Position numbers and translations under genes: made by a program. A DNA stretch of 42,295 bases from a virus, in IMG/VR virus record IMGVR_UViG_3300042892_003210, positions 1 to 42,295 of that record. The stretch is one strand, 5' to 3'. The notes beneath the pieces are model-generated. The model did not search any database and was not told the origin of the DNA. It saw only the letters and a program-made list of their open reading frames with translations. The stretch's first letter is position 1. The number at the start of each line of letters is the position of its first letter. Shown here piece by piece: positions 20,801 through 29,976 of the stretch.

Positions 20801-21908
20801 GGTTAAAAGTTTAAGTTCTAATGTAATGCCTTTTGCTACTTTGGCGAAAGAACTTGATAAAATTTTAGGATATGATGAGAAACTTTCAATTAAATCTGGT
20901 GGTTTTTTAGGATTTGGTTCTTCAACTACAACTACAACTGTTAGAAAAATGAAAGATGTTTCTATTGTTACTAGAATTATTAGTCAGATTGTTGATGCTG
21001 CTAGACTTCTATTTAATAATAAAAAGTTTTTTGGATTCAAATTAGATAGTGGTTGGGTTAAAAATCTAATGGGTAGTGTTATTGGATATGCTGTGTTAGT
21101 AAACCAACTTGATAAACTATTAGGACAGGATGTTAAAAAAACAATTTCTTCTGGATTTTTGTCTACAACTACTACAACTACAACCAAAAGACAAATGAAA
21201 GACGTTTCTACGGTTAATAAAATTCTTAGCCAAATGGTTTTAAGTGCTGGTATTTTATATCACAACAAAAAATTGTTTTCTTTCAATATAAATCCGGATT
21301 ATATGAAGAGTGTTGCGTCAAATGTTATGGACTATGCTTTATTGGCTAAGAACTTAGCACTTGTTGATAAAGATAGTAGTATCATAGATGACTTTTTTGG
21401 AAATGATCCAATATCTAAAGCTGCTAAAGGTATGGTTAAAATCGCTTCTGCTTATGATAGATTAGCTTCAGCTATAAAAGGATTCTCAGGAGCTCTAAAT
21501 AGTTTAGATGGTGGTAAAGTTAATATGTTTAGGTCTTTAACAGGTAACTTAGCTTTATTATCAGCTATGGATTCTAACATGTTTAGTAACATGTTAAAAG
21601 TCTTGGAAAGTAGATCTGGTGTATTTGCTAATCTACTAAAGGATCAAGCTAAGGCCGAGGGTATTGGTAAAAAAGGAGTTAAGGCACCAGGTGGCGGTGG
21701 TGCTATACAAACTAATAAAATTGGTGGTAATGATGGACCAGCAAGAGATTCTAAAGGAGAAACACAACTTCAGAAATTGGATAAAGTAATAGCCTTGTTA
21801 TCTAGTATGGAAAGTGTTAGTGGTTTTGAAAAAACACTTGATAACTACTTAAAATCTAAACAGACCGAAACCGGATCCGATACTATTGGAAAAGATAAAG
21901 AAAAATAA
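17823..21908 (+). CDS. Probable tail tape measure protein with three families of internal repeats
   Basis: A 1361-residue protein. Residues 1-95 are a helical, charged N-terminus. Residues about 100-500 hold hydrophobic repeats of about 70-80 residues (for example PIG-x-x-QA-x-T-x-ILIAG, then FGLPKIVKAL and KNPVKMA) with many possible membrane-spanning helices. Residues about 510-955 hold repeats with K-Y/F-x-x-P-x3-W then Gly and a hydrophobic stretch ending G-A-F. Residues about 970-1160 hold three repeats of roughly 105 residues with KKxFxFKLDSGWVK. The C-terminus is charged. Great length, tandem hydrophobic repeats and a tail-gene neighbourhood fit a tape measure, which sets tail length and enters the host membrane. 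An ejected pore protein is an alternative. AGAGAGAAAG just upstream is the closest thing to a Shine-Dalgarno in the window. Confidence 0.65.
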   Translation: MDMDKRLLDSLNNLSVALESIADILKKKQTKSATGAALESGDFSKDIKQISVGIKSIKADTEKILKSQNAILELSKKKAVDKKTPMEEAGTDKKKESSIKKGVGTIILIAVAVLAIGMAFKLVGKIDFLSVVGLGLAIVIIAVAFEKVAKINMTLKQAAIASLAMVMMSIAVMLSSWALGMIRPIGITQAITGILIAGLFTVLAFGLPKIVKALEKVKNPVKMAFLAVVMLPALALGIAMASWALSLIKPIGLGQAVTGILIAGMFSVLAFGLPKIVKALDKIKNPVKMALLIPLMLPVMAAAIAASSYVLQLVKPIGFAQAITAILIAALFVVLSFGIEKIVKALGRMQWKDVAKLPVFFTLLAGAIAASAFIFAKAAPYFGEISFMMMLKVIILGVTMGIVLVIVAFAMKMMGKLQWGDVIKVPALFTLLALAIAATAFIIFKASAYINGITFMTMLKLLIFSILAAISIVVFAIAMKIVNLLGTVMDYIKGGISILIIAATVMAASKILNYGDYKKYPDWKWSLGVGMSLVAFGLAAVVLGTIAMSGFGALAILAGCGMILAVAATVTATSHILNTGKYDKFPPVLWALGATAVMLPFGLAALALGMISITGIGAIAIVAGLVAILSIAKTIVKTSEILSGGKYTGGPPLWWTLSTGLVMTGFGLAVLTLGSFIVGTLGFGWIALKAGAAAVSLVAQSIVDASIILQGGKYTGGPTKDWAEGIAISLGAFSPIYGMMMKSGIMKLFGGGGVSPADFAAAIVTVSEGIVTAAGFFANNTSAFVAGPSKAWAEGIGTAIGAFAPVFKVLQDSAPGLFSSGGPTVEDMSKAIMTISSGIVDAAKFFADPEISKLFNTEGNYPSKKWGEGVGAALNAFAPVFKSMSEDSGWFTSGDDVVDGMVRAVSHISRAIVNSAKAFAGLKPDAWGAYPTTTWAAGVNASVRSFMSIVKLVENLSVLDSLKVSMVIGQIAGAARILFNSKKYFGFKLDSGWVKSLSSNVMPFATLAKELDKILGYDEKLSIKSGGFLGFGSSTTTTTVRKMKDVSIVTRIISQIVDAARLLFNNKKFFGFKLDSGWVKNLMGSVIGYAVLVNQLDKLLGQDVKKTISSGFLSTTTTTTTKRQMKDVSTVNKILSQMVLSAGILYHNKKLFSFNINPDYMKSVASNVMDYALLAKNLALVDKDSSIIDDFFGNDPISKAAKGMVKIASAYDRLASAIKGFSGALNSLDGGKVNMFRSLTGNLALLSAMDSNMFSNMLKVLESRSGVFANLLKDQAKAEGIGKKGVKAPGGGGAIQTNKIGGNDGPARDSKGETQLQKLDKVIALLSSMESVSGFEKTLDNYLKSKQTETGSDTIGKDKEK

Positions 21909-21938
21909 ACAATTGCTAAATAATTAGATATAATAGTT

Positions 21939-22376
21939 ATGAATAAAAATATTTCCCTATTAAAAAAGATAAAAATATTCAAAGAATATAAAAAGATTAT
22001 TAAGTCTATAAAGGATGAATTAGAAAGTTCTTTTGGTGTTAGAATTGATAAAGCCTGGAGAATGTATAGTGTTATCAATATACCAATTGAGGATGTTGGT
22101 GAGCCTTATAATCTAAAAAGATCAGATATTGATAAAATAGCCGAGTCTTCTATTAAAGGATTTTCCAGTGAGTTAGGTATTTTTCTAGATGCTAAAGGTC
22201 TAAAAGAATTATATGACTTTTATGAAGTTCAAAAAGTTGATAAATATTCTTACTTATTAGTATTTGGATTTTCATTATTTAAAAGTAATGAATATTATGA
22301 TAAAATTAGATTTAGAGTAATTCCCGTTGTTGTTTTAACATCAATTATAGTATCACTTATTTTACTTCTTTTATAA
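21939..22376 (+). CDS. Small protein with C-terminal membrane helix
   Basis: A 145-residue protein. The lysine-rich N-terminus and a soluble domain containing YNLKRSDIDKIAESSIKGF precede one strongly hydrophobic helix at about residues 125-145 (VIPVVVLTSIIVSLILLLL), so it looks tail-anchored. Not recognised. It lies 30 bases after the probable tape measure. A membrane-active partner of DNA delivery is possible but unproven. Confidence 0.7.
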   Translation: MNKNISLLKKIKIFKEYKKIIKSIKDELESSFGVRIDKAWRMYSVINIPIEDVGEPYNLKRSDIDKIAESSIKGFSSELGIFLDAKGLKELYDFYEVQKVDKYSYLLVFGFSLFKSNEYYDKIRFRVIPVVVLTSIIVSLILLLL

Positions 22377-22424
22377 ACTTTTATTTGGTTCTTTTCTATA
22401 AAAGAAAACAAACAAAATATATAA

Positions 22425-22856
22425 ATGGATAATTTCTACGAAGTATCTGAGGATACAATCAAGACTTTTTTTGAGATTTTTAATAAAAAATCTTTCCCTG
22501 TTAGTATAGGTTTCCAATTTATTGGAAATGAAAAACAAAAAGAACTAATTAAGGTTACAAAAATTGCTGACCCATACGCTTTTCTTGTTAAAAAAGAAAT
22601 CTTAGTTTCTATCAATGATGACCTAATGAGTGTATTTGATGAAGAATCAATAACAATCTTAATGGAACAAGAAATTGATAAAATTAACATCAACATTGAA
22701 ACAGGTAAAATTAAATTAGTTAAAACTGATTTAAACACATTCTCATCAATTGTTAATAAATATGGTGTTGAAAAAGTAGCTAGAGCTAACAAAGTTGAAG
22801 AATTGTATCAAGAGCAAAAGAAAGATGCAAAAACTGACGAAGAATTTATAGCATAA
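22425..22856 (+). CDS. Unknown 143-residue protein in the tape-measure unit
   Basis: Not firmly recognised. The arrangement PYAFLVKKEILVSINDDL, then EESITILMEQEIDKI, then a tail with TFSSIVNKYG is reminiscent of small phage proteins related to putative metallopeptidases, but no HExxH is present (the equivalent place reads QEIDK), so no enzyme claim is made. Acidic, soluble, no membrane helix. Leader is AT-rich (TATATAA just before the ATG) with no Shine-Dalgarno. Confidence 0.68.
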   Translation: MDNFYEVSEDTIKTFFEIFNKKSFPVSIGFQFIGNEKQKELIKVTKIADPYAFLVKKEILVSINDDLMSVFDEESITILMEQEIDKININIETGKIKLVKTDLNTFSSIVNKYGVEKVARANKVEELYQEQKKDAKTDEEFIA

Positions 22857-22873
22857 AAAAATAAAATTATAAA

Positions 22874-23545
22874 ATGGAAAAAATAGAAACAAAAGTTGTT
22901 AAACCAGCAGTATCATTTTTTGAAAATGACGAGATTAATTTAATTATAACACCTCAAGAAGAATCTACACTAGATTCTAAAATTAAAGATATTGAGAATT
23001 ATATTAAAAATAACTCAGGTAAAGGTAAAACAGAACAAGAAAAAGATGTTTTATATACATCATCACAAGGATTGTGGCATTCATATGTAAATGCTCTTAA
23101 AGATGCTAAATATAACTTTCAACTAAATAGACCTCAACATAAGTTTTTAACTGATTTACTTTTAACAAAATTAGAGTATGACGTTAATACAGTGTTTTTT
23201 GCTATTGAATTAACAGATATGTTAGGTGGCATGAAAGAAATTAAATTCACAAATGATACTGACTTAGTTGCTATCCCAGTAAATGCTACTGAGATTACTT
23301 ATATCTATCACTTAATATCTAAACATAAAGTTAAAGGTCTTACAAAAGACTCATATACTTTTTCTAAGATACTTTTGAGAATTGGTGGTGTTAGTAAAAT
23401 ATTTAATTACTATGAAGCAGCTAGTAAAAATCTATCTCAAGATATTCAAGATTGGGTTTTGACATTTGATGAAAATATTAGTTCTGATAAGTTTGATGAA
23501 ACTATTTCGGCTAGTGTTATTGAACCAGAAACTGAAAAAGCTTAA
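22874..23545 (+). CDS. Unknown 223-residue protein, last of the tape-measure unit
   Basis: Not recognised. Soluble and mostly helical, with an N-terminal acidic region, a central segment GLWHSYVNALKDAKYNF, and an acidic C-terminus. It is the last gene before a strong two-way terminator, so it shares a transcript with the probable tape measure. A tail-assembly role is suggested only by position. Confidence 0.7.
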   Translation: MEKIETKVVKPAVSFFENDEINLIITPQEESTLDSKIKDIENYIKNNSGKGKTEQEKDVLYTSSQGLWHSYVNALKDAKYNFQLNRPQHKFLTDLLLTKLEYDVNTVFFAIELTDMLGGMKEIKFTNDTDLVAIPVNATEITYIYHLISKHKVKGLTKDSYTFSKILLRIGGVSKIFNYYEAASKNLSQDIQDWVLTFDENISSDKFDETISASVIEPETEKA

Positions 23546-23563
23546 TAAAACCTCTGAAAAAAT

Positions 23564-23592
23564 AAAACCTCTGTGAATTTCACAGAGGTTTT
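23564..23592. terminator. Strong bidirectional terminator
   Basis: AAAACCTCTGTG (23564-23575) pairs with CACAGAGGTTTT (23581-23592), and the stem can extend by two more pairs. It has an A tract on one side and a T tract on the other, placed between convergent genes ending at 23545 and 23598. A partial copy of the left arm (AAAACCTCTGA) lies 19 bases upstream. Confidence 0.88.
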
Positions 23593-23597
23593 TTTGT

Positions 23598-26500
23598 TTA
23601 ATAAATTGGTGTTATTGGTTGGAATGGTCCAATAGGATCTATATAAGTATATGTGTCTCTTAAATCTTTTAGACCTCTTATTTCATAGTTTTTCCTATCT
23701 CTATAGATTAGTCCATATCCATTATCCGATGTGACTTCAATTACCACAAAAGGATCAATATTTGAATCTATTGTAAAGTTAAATGGTAATATTGGATTTG
23801 TCTGTGTTAAATTTTGAACTCCTATGATATTAGAAAATGATTGAGCTTTAGGAACACTTCTAAATTCATTTATAGTTTGAACAGGTTCATAATCTATTTC
23901 TCTCCAATCATTTGTTTTTAACCAATTTCCTGGATCTAAAACAGGAGGTATTGATGATGTTGCAGAAACTGTTCCAGAAGATATACCACTATAAACAAAT
24001 ACATCTCTGTCATATTCAACAAGATTAGTTACTAAGTATGTTGATCCTGATAACCAAAGATTTACATTTTCATATTTTCTAGGATTGTTTATCTTATTAT
24101 TATCTGTCACTGATTCATATAACTTTCCGTAATAAGTAATTTTATCACCTATACTATATGTGGTAAAAGGAACCCATTCTTTATATGTCTTATATGTTCT
24201 AACTAAAATGTTAAAATAGTCTGGTAACTCAATCAAAACTCCATTAAATGGTTTTGGTGGTGGTGTTAATCCAGTTGGATTTTTATCAGCTCCAACTCCA
24301 TCTAATATAGTATAAAAGTCAACAACACAATTATAAACAGTAGATCCGCTATTGATAGGCATTAAGTAAGCCTCATTCAATTTTAATGTTATTGGAGTCA
24401 TATTCTGACTATTATTTATAAATCTAACATCATAAGATGTGTGAGATATTTCATTTTGAGCTTTGAAATATGATCTTCCGGTTATATCTAGTATTTTATG
24501 TGTTAGTGGAATAATATTTTTCTTTAACCAATATTTTAGACCTTGTAATTTAATTACAATCTCATCTATTGAGTAGTTTATTACCTTGTTTCCTTCTGTG
24601 TCGGTTATTTTATATGTTAGATTAAACATATTAGTTTCTTCGTAGTTATCATTAGGGAAGTTATTCATTATGAATTCACTTTCTGTCCATCCTTCTACTG
24701 TATTATCAAATATATCAGGTATTTCTACTTTAAATAGCTTTAAGAACTTTTCAGAAGATGGATTAATATCTTTATAATACTCATTTAATTGTAAGTCATT
24801 ATATCCAAAGAAATTTATAGCATTTATTATAGATTTATAAGACCCTATATAAGGATATATAAGATGTTTCATCATTAACATCTCTTTTCTTTTCATATTT
24901 AAGTATGGCCAGTCTACACCTCCTTCTAATATATCATAATCTTTGAATATGAATACCTCATTTTCTGTAATAAGTTTACCTAAGTTACCAAGTTCAGTTT
25001 TGAATCTAATATCTTCAATTTCTGTTTGTCCATATGTTAAGAATCTTCCTATTTCTCTATCTAAAACAGTTAAAGTTGTTTTACAATATGTTGTTAATCC
25101 TGTGGTTGGGTAGTTTGATATAACAGTTAATTCGGTTTCTAAGAAATCTACGGTTGGTTCATAGAAATCGACAATAATAGTTTTAAAGAAAACACTTCTT
25201 ATTTTTACAAAAACTCCATTATTATATGATATATATTGAGATTTTATATTAGTTACGTCTTTTACATATATTACTAATCGTTGACCTTCTTTGAATCCTT
25301 TTCCTAAAAATGTCTCACTTGATGATGAGTTTATTTTTATCTGACCTCTTTTATCTGGTCCATTAGCGTCTAAAGTTTCAAAAGATAAAATAGTATCATT
25401 TATTGGAGTAGATTCATATATTACAGAAACATCTTCCTTTTTATAAAGTTGTAAAGTTGATTTAGATGATCCTTCCTCTGTTGATTTATATCCTAAAAAT
25501 AATTCTAAAGACTCAGCCTCAATTGTTATATCATTTGAATCATCTATATAATTAAGAGGATATTCAACTCTATCAAATACCGTTTGTTGGTATTCAGGTG
25601 AATAAATTTTATTAAGATCTTTATTAGGTTTCTTATTAAGAACAATTGTACTTAGTGGTTTTTCACCAAGATATGAATATGATCCACTTGTAGTAAGCTG
25701 TGTTCCTGAAAAATCATATATAAAGAATTCGGGATTTGTATCTTCAAACCATCTCCAATAATAACTAACCTGTGTCTCGCCTTCAAAGTTTTCTCTTGGT
25801 TTTCTAACATACTCTTTTGCTTTTAACCAAAGACCTGGGTGCGGAACATAATTAGGATCTAATGTTCCATATAAATTTTCACCAATCTCACTATTGTTAT
25901 TTGTGTTTATATTAATAGTAGCATTTATATTAACTCCTATTTCAATAACAGAATTTAATGATGGTTGTATAGCAAATACAGATTTTCTATCTGGGTTGTA
26001 TATTATTTTTGTTGTTTGTGATATCATTGGTTCTGTGTGAACAACAGCTCCACTAGCAGCTCTAATTACTACTACGTTATTCATTGATAGTGATGATAAA
26101 TAAACATCACCATCAAATTGATTCAAAGCTAAATAACCATAATTAGAAACTCCTGAGTTCACAGAAATGTTACCTGTGTTTAAGTCAATAGACCTGAAAG
26201 ATGTTGATGAATCTGATAAGTTCATTTCACCGGTTAGATTGTTAAATATCATATCATCAAAAGAATTAGTTGTTATCGCCAAACTATATGTTACTCCATT
26301 ATCAATTTTCCAAAGAGATGCTGATCCATATACATAAACAGCCTCATTTACCGGTTCATAGAATATTGAATTCGTTGCTCCGGGTATTGCGTATGTTGTT
26401 TGTATTGTTCTATTAGGGTTACCTAGTGGTGGAGTACTTCCATTAACTCTTAGCACTTGACTCGCATCTGTTGTGATATACATATCACCTTCAAATGAGT

Positions 26501-29426
26501 TAAATACCATTTTTCCACAAGATGTTGTTGATGGTGGGAAGTTGGTTGAGTATGTTCCAAGAGTTGTTGCTAAAGTATTACTATAGTTGTATATAGATAT
26601 ATTTGGACTATTTTCATAAGTCACATAAACATCGCCATTATTGGTATTTATCTCTAAGTCGTAAGCCGTATTAGAGAATGTCATAGATGTTACTAATGTG
26701 TTTAGTTGTGGATCTACAACAAATATTTTATTTTTTGATAAACAATATAAATAGTTATTTACCGGATTAAACTCCATTTGTAAACTTTGTGTGTTTCCTG
26801 GAAGCGTAACTGTTGCTAAGTAATGTCCTAGTGTAGAGTCCATTACTGTCAAGTTATCTCCAAATGAATAAATAGAGTTTGATAATTGTATATAAATTAT
26901 ATCTACTAATCCATTAGATCCCGGATAAGATGATAAATTATAAGTAGTTGTAAAATAATTGTTTGGATTGTATTGTAAACTAAATGCTGAGCTAAATTGA
27001 AGTGTATTAAATGGACCTCCTCCTGTTAGACCTATTCCTGTTGGTCCAATTATTGGATCACAAGCTGTTTGTCCAAATCCCCCATTGAAAGCCAATGTGA
27101 CAAATGCTGATGTGTTACAAATATTATCATTTAATCCCCAAAAAGGACCTTGGTAACTTAGATTAATAGCAGTAGGATCTAAAAATTGCACATTATACTC
27201 TTGGTTATTATAAGGGTAAAAAGTGTTATTTATTGAGATAGCCATGCCGGTAGAAAATCCTTCTTCCTCAAAAGAAAAACTAGAACCTTTTGGTAAAGTA
27301 GCTTCATTTGATGTTATTAAACATCCAGGACTTCCTTTTAATTTATTAGTTAGTATGTAATCTAATAAACCAGGTATTGATAATTTACCAGTTTTTATAG
27401 TGTAGTCTAATCTTCTATCAACTCTTTTTACATCAAATTTAAGTAAATTATTAATACTTGATACTATTGTTCCATATTCTATTAAATCTTCATAGTGTTC
27501 AGTCACCCAAGCTTGTAAAGTAGCCGGAATATCTGGATATTGAGAATATGATCCAGTTAAGTATATTGTTGATTGATCATATAAATCTCCATTTATATTA
27601 ATTGAAATATATGGTCCCAAATCTGAGAATAAAACTTTAGAATGTTCTATGTGATAGTCTGCAGTTATACCAACATTTACACTATTTAATATAATTGGTA
27701 TATTTGGATATTGTGTAGTTATTTTTATTGAATTATAAAATACTGATGTAAATGATCCGGTATATTGTAACTCAGCTATTATACCAAGTGATAACAATCT
27801 TAAATAGTTTCTAGAAATCCATGACCTCAAAGTTCTATCAATAGTTCTTTCCATGTCAGGAGCAGTACCACTGTATACCCAATTTATTTCTTCTTCATAA
27901 ACCTGTTTATTAATAGTGATTTTTAATCCATACTCATCTAAGTCAGTAAAAACTATATTGTATAAGAAATTAGAAGATATATCATAGTTTAATTCATTAT
28001 TTAGTTGTTCTTTAACTCCAATCATTCTTTCACTTGTTTGTAAAACGTGTCCAATTGAATGAGTAGTTCCAATTTGTGTATGATAAAAATTTACCTCAAC
28101 ATATTTACTAGGATATATTAAATCAGCTTTTAACTTATTACTATTATAATAAAGGTCTATATTAAATGACTTTAAATCATCTTTATATTTTTCAGCAGCT
28201 GACGATAATGTTACAGAATTACTTTGTGTCCATCCATAATCAAAGTAAACTTTATCAACTGTTAAATAAACTTGACAAGTTGATAAAAATTCAGCAGATA
28301 TTGTTTGGTCAACTGTTATGTGTGTTATGTTACTTGTCCAGTATAATACATTGTCCGGATTTAAAAATTGAGTAGTTCCTGAAAAACTTTGAGTATAAGC
28401 TTGAATGCACTCATATATTTTATTATTCCACATAACTTGTGATTGTGTAGCATAAAATGTTTGTTGTGTATTTCCTGTAAATGATGGAATGTTAGAAACA
28501 GACAAAAAGTTCTGATTTAATGTGGATCCTACTATTTTAAATTCTCTACCTGGTTTCAAAATTTCAGGTATGCCAAATCCAAACTCTAGTTTACTAGATG
28601 TTGCGTTTATACTACCCTCGTATATTTTAGGTAAATCAGTTTTTGTTGAAACCTCAATTATTAAATTTTGATTAGTCTGTAAATCTGATATTGATGTATA
28701 GTATTCGAAGTGAACTGTGTCTGATATATTATCATTTAATACAGTAACAACTCCGTCATTTAGAGATGTGTTTACTATATTTAACTTTTTGTTATTATAT
28801 AATTTATCATAGAAAGTAGACTCGTTCCAATTTGATAGGTTATCTACATAGTTTGAATCTATATAATTATAGATACCTATAGCGTTTACACCTGATATAG
28901 TTAAATTTATATATGAGGTTGTACTAGTGTAAGAAGAGTAGTAAGTAGATTCAAAAGTAGCATTATCAACAGAGCTTATTATCATTATAGCTCCTTTTTT
29001 TGTTGATACAACAGTATAAGTTTGGTTTAAATCAACAAATTCAGTAAATTGATTATTAAATTTAATTATAGTTCCTATTGGAAATTTAGATTCAAAGTCA
29101 ATACCATATATCCATTTAGAATAAAAGTTAGGGTCGTTATTTATAGGTTCTATTTTTGTTACCGATTGTGTAGCATATTTAGCCGAATAGAAATCAAACC
29201 CATATTCGTTGAATAATTGGAATTTGTTTAATGATAATTCTCCTTCTAATTCAAATTCAAATGATGGAACTTTTTCCAACATATAAAGACCTACAGTTTT
29301 ATATGTATCTGATGAGTTTTCATGGAATAGAATATCGCCCTCAAATCTATCGCTTGTGTTATTATAATTAAAATTTAAGTAATCTCCTTCTTTGTTGAAA
29401 AATATTAAGTTTTTATGGTTTGACAT
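23598..29426 (-). CDS. Giant baseplate/tail protein with beta-propeller and carbohydrate-binding-like modules
   Basis: A 1942-residue protein. The N-terminal half is beta-rich and Ser/Thr/Asn-rich. Around residues 323-370 lies a segment with NNKIYECIQAY and LNPDNVLYW, like a carbohydrate-binding module (CBM5/12 type). Residues about 855-1165 hold YVTN-like repeats (VDPQLNTLVTSM, EINTNNGDVYVTYE, FNSFEGDMYITTD, LNQFDGDVYLSS), forming a beta-propeller. Residues about 1511-1545 (KRKEMLMMKHLIYPYIGSYK followed by SIINAINFFGY) resemble the segment shared by P2 gpI-type and other baseplate wedge proteins. Residues about 1750-1842 contain two more CBM5/12-like units (WVPFTTYSIGDKITYYGKLY and a degenerate second). 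Likely a T4 gp7-like wedge protein enlarged by sugar-binding domains. A single-gene unit with its own promoter box and terminator. Confidence 0.7.
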   Translation of the reverse strand: MSNHKNLIFFNKEGDYLNFNYNNTSDRFEGDILFHENSSDTYKTVGLYMLEKVPSFEFELEGELSLNKFQLFNEYGFDFYSAKYATQSVTKIEPINNDPNFYSKWIYGIDFESKFPIGTIIKFNNQFTEFVDLNQTYTVVSTKKGAIMIISSVDNATFESTYYSSYTSTTSYINLTISGVNAIGIYNYIDSNYVDNLSNWNESTFYDKLYNNKKLNIVNTSLNDGVVTVLNDNISDTVHFEYYTSISDLQTNQNLIIEVSTKTDLPKIYEGSINATSSKLEFGFGIPEILKPGREFKIVGSTLNQNFLSVSNIPSFTGNTQQTFYATQSQVMWNNKIYECIQAYTQSFSGTTQFLNPDNVLYWTSNITHITVDQTISAEFLSTCQVYLTVDKVYFDYGWTQSNSVTLSSAAEKYKDDLKSFNIDLYYNSNKLKADLIYPSKYVEVNFYHTQIGTTHSIGHVLQTSERMIGVKEQLNNELNYDISSNFLYNIVFTDLDEYGLKITINKQVYEEEINWVYSGTAPDMERTIDRTLRSWISRNYLRLLSLGIIAELQYTGSFTSVFYNSIKITTQYPNIPIILNSVNVGITADYHIEHSKVLFSDLGPYISININGDLYDQSTIYLTGSYSQYPDIPATLQAWVTEHYEDLIEYGTIVSSINNLLKFDVKRVDRRLDYTIKTGKLSIPGLLDYILTNKLKGSPGCLITSNEATLPKGSSFSFEEEGFSTGMAISINNTFYPYNNQEYNVQFLDPTAINLSYQGPFWGLNDNICNTSAFVTLAFNGGFGQTACDPIIGPTGIGLTGGGPFNTLQFSSAFSLQYNPNNYFTTTYNLSSYPGSNGLVDIIYIQLSNSIYSFGDNLTVMDSTLGHYLATVTLPGNTQSLQMEFNPVNNYLYCLSKNKIFVVDPQLNTLVTSMTFSNTAYDLEINTNNGDVYVTYENSPNISIYNYSNTLATTLGTYSTNFPPSTTSCGKMVFNSFEGDMYITTDASQVLRVNGSTPPLGNPNRTIQTTYAIPGATNSIFYEPVNEAVYVYGSASLWKIDNGVTYSLAITTNSFDDMIFNNLTGEMNLSDSSTSFRSIDLNTGNISVNSGVSNYGYLALNQFDGDVYLSSLSMNNVVVIRAASGAVVHTEPMISQTTKIIYNPDRKSVFAIQPSLNSVIEIGVNINATININTNNNSEIGENLYGTLDPNYVPHPGLWLKAKEYVRKPRENFEGETQVSYYWRWFEDTNPEFFIYDFSGTQLTTSGSYSYLGEKPLSTIVLNKKPNKDLNKIYSPEYQQTVFDRVEYPLNYIDDSNDITIEAESLELFLGYKSTEEGSSKSTLQLYKKEDVSVIYESTPINDTILSFETLDANGPDKRGQIKINSSSSETFLGKGFKEGQRLVIYVKDVTNIKSQYISYNNGVFVKIRSVFFKTIIVDFYEPTVDFLETELTVISNYPTTGLTTYCKTTLTVLDREIGRFLTYGQTEIEDIRFKTELGNLGKLITENEVFIFKDYDILEGGVDWPYLNMKRKEMLMMKHLIYPYIGSYKSIINAINFFGYNDLQLNEYYKDINPSSEKFLKLFKVEIPDIFDNTVEGWTESEFIMNNFPNDNYEETNMFNLTYKITDTEGNKVINYSIDEIVIKLQGLKYWLKKNIIPLTHKILDITGRSYFKAQNEISHTSYDVRFINNSQNMTPITLKLNEAYLMPINSGSTVYNCVVDFYTILDGVGADKNPTGLTPPPKPFNGVLIELPDYFNILVRTYKTYKEWVPFTTYSIGDKITYYGKLYESVTDNNKINNPRKYENVNLWLSGSTYLVTNLVEYDRDVFVYSGISSGTVSATSSIPPVLDPGNWLKTNDWREIDYEPVQTINEFRSVPKAQSFSNIIGVQNLTQTNPILPFNFTIDSNIDPFVVIEVTSDNGYGLIYRDRKNYEIRGLKDLRDTYTYIDPIGPFQPITPIY

Positions 29427-29447
29427 CTACTGTTATAAACTTTTACA

Positions 29448-29457
29448 TATATATTAA
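29448..29457 (-). promoter_or_regulatory. Candidate late promoter box TTAATATATA for the giant baseplate gene
   Basis: Exact match on the reverse strand, 21 bases before the ATG at 29426. It is divergent from a second exact match only 24 bases away. Confidence 0.52.
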
Positions 29458-29481
29458 TTTATCTTTTCTTAGTAAGTGAAT

Positions 29482-29491
29482 TTAATATATA
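29482..29491 (+). promoter_or_regulatory. Candidate late promoter box TTAATATATA for the leader-protein unit
   Basis: Exact match, 25 bases before the ATG at 29517. Confidence 0.52.
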
Positions 29492-29516
29492 TGAATATCA
29501 AAATAATATATAAACT

Positions 29517-29960
29517 ATGAAACATATTAAAAAATTTAATGAAACAAAAAAGGATGAGAAAGTCAAAGACCAAGAAGTTCTTTTTAATGCTGAAGTTTTA
29601 GTAGATAAAGATGAGAAACCATCATTTAAAACTGGTGAACAAGAAGACCAAGAAAAAGTTAAAAAAGAATTTGATAAACTTAGAAAAGTTAAAAAGTTCG
29701 AAGCTTTTATTGATGTTGATATTCATATCGATAATATCGATGAGGTTGAAATAGAAAATGAATATGATACTGAAGGTCATGAAGAGTCTGAAGAGGAAGT
29801 TCAAGAAGTTGGATGTGGATGTTGCTCAGATTGTAATGGTCAAGAAGATTGTGAATGTTGCTCAGATTGCTCTTGTGGTCAATCTATGGAAGAACAACCT
29901 ATGGGTGAACCTAAGGTTATGAATATTGCAGACTTTATAAACTCAATTACTAATCAATAA
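29517..29960 (+). CDS. Cys-cluster protein with capsid-targeting-like leader
   Basis: A 147-residue acidic protein. The N-terminus MKHIKKFNETK fits the leader pattern (F-N-E). Residues 100-120 hold nine cysteines in 21 residues as two CxCCSDC units and a final CSC, resembling a small metallothionein-like metal cluster. The flanks are highly acidic (EESEEEVQEV). A C-terminal NIADFINSITNQ helix closes the protein. No named family recognised. It is first in a forward unit of four genes. Inferred: virion-packaged metal-binding protein; a low-complexity linker with disulfides is an alternative. Confidence 0.72.
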   Translation: MKHIKKFNETKKDEKVKDQEVLFNAEVLVDKDEKPSFKTGEQEDQEKVKKEFDKLRKVKKFEAFIDVDIHIDNIDEVEIENEYDTEGHEESEEEVQEVGCGCCSDCNGQEDCECCSDCSCGQSMEEQPMGEPKVMNIADFINSITNQ

Positions 29961-29976
29961 ATAAAAATATAATTTT

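Noticed and set aside
22390-22415. Hairpin between the 145- and 143-residue genes as a terminator
   Set aside because: The stem is short and A/T-only (TTCTTTT with AAAAGAA) and lies within an apparent operon.
22425-22856. Metallopeptidase function
   Set aside because: The layout is faintly similar to putative phage metallopeptidases, but no HExxH or other zinc motif is present.
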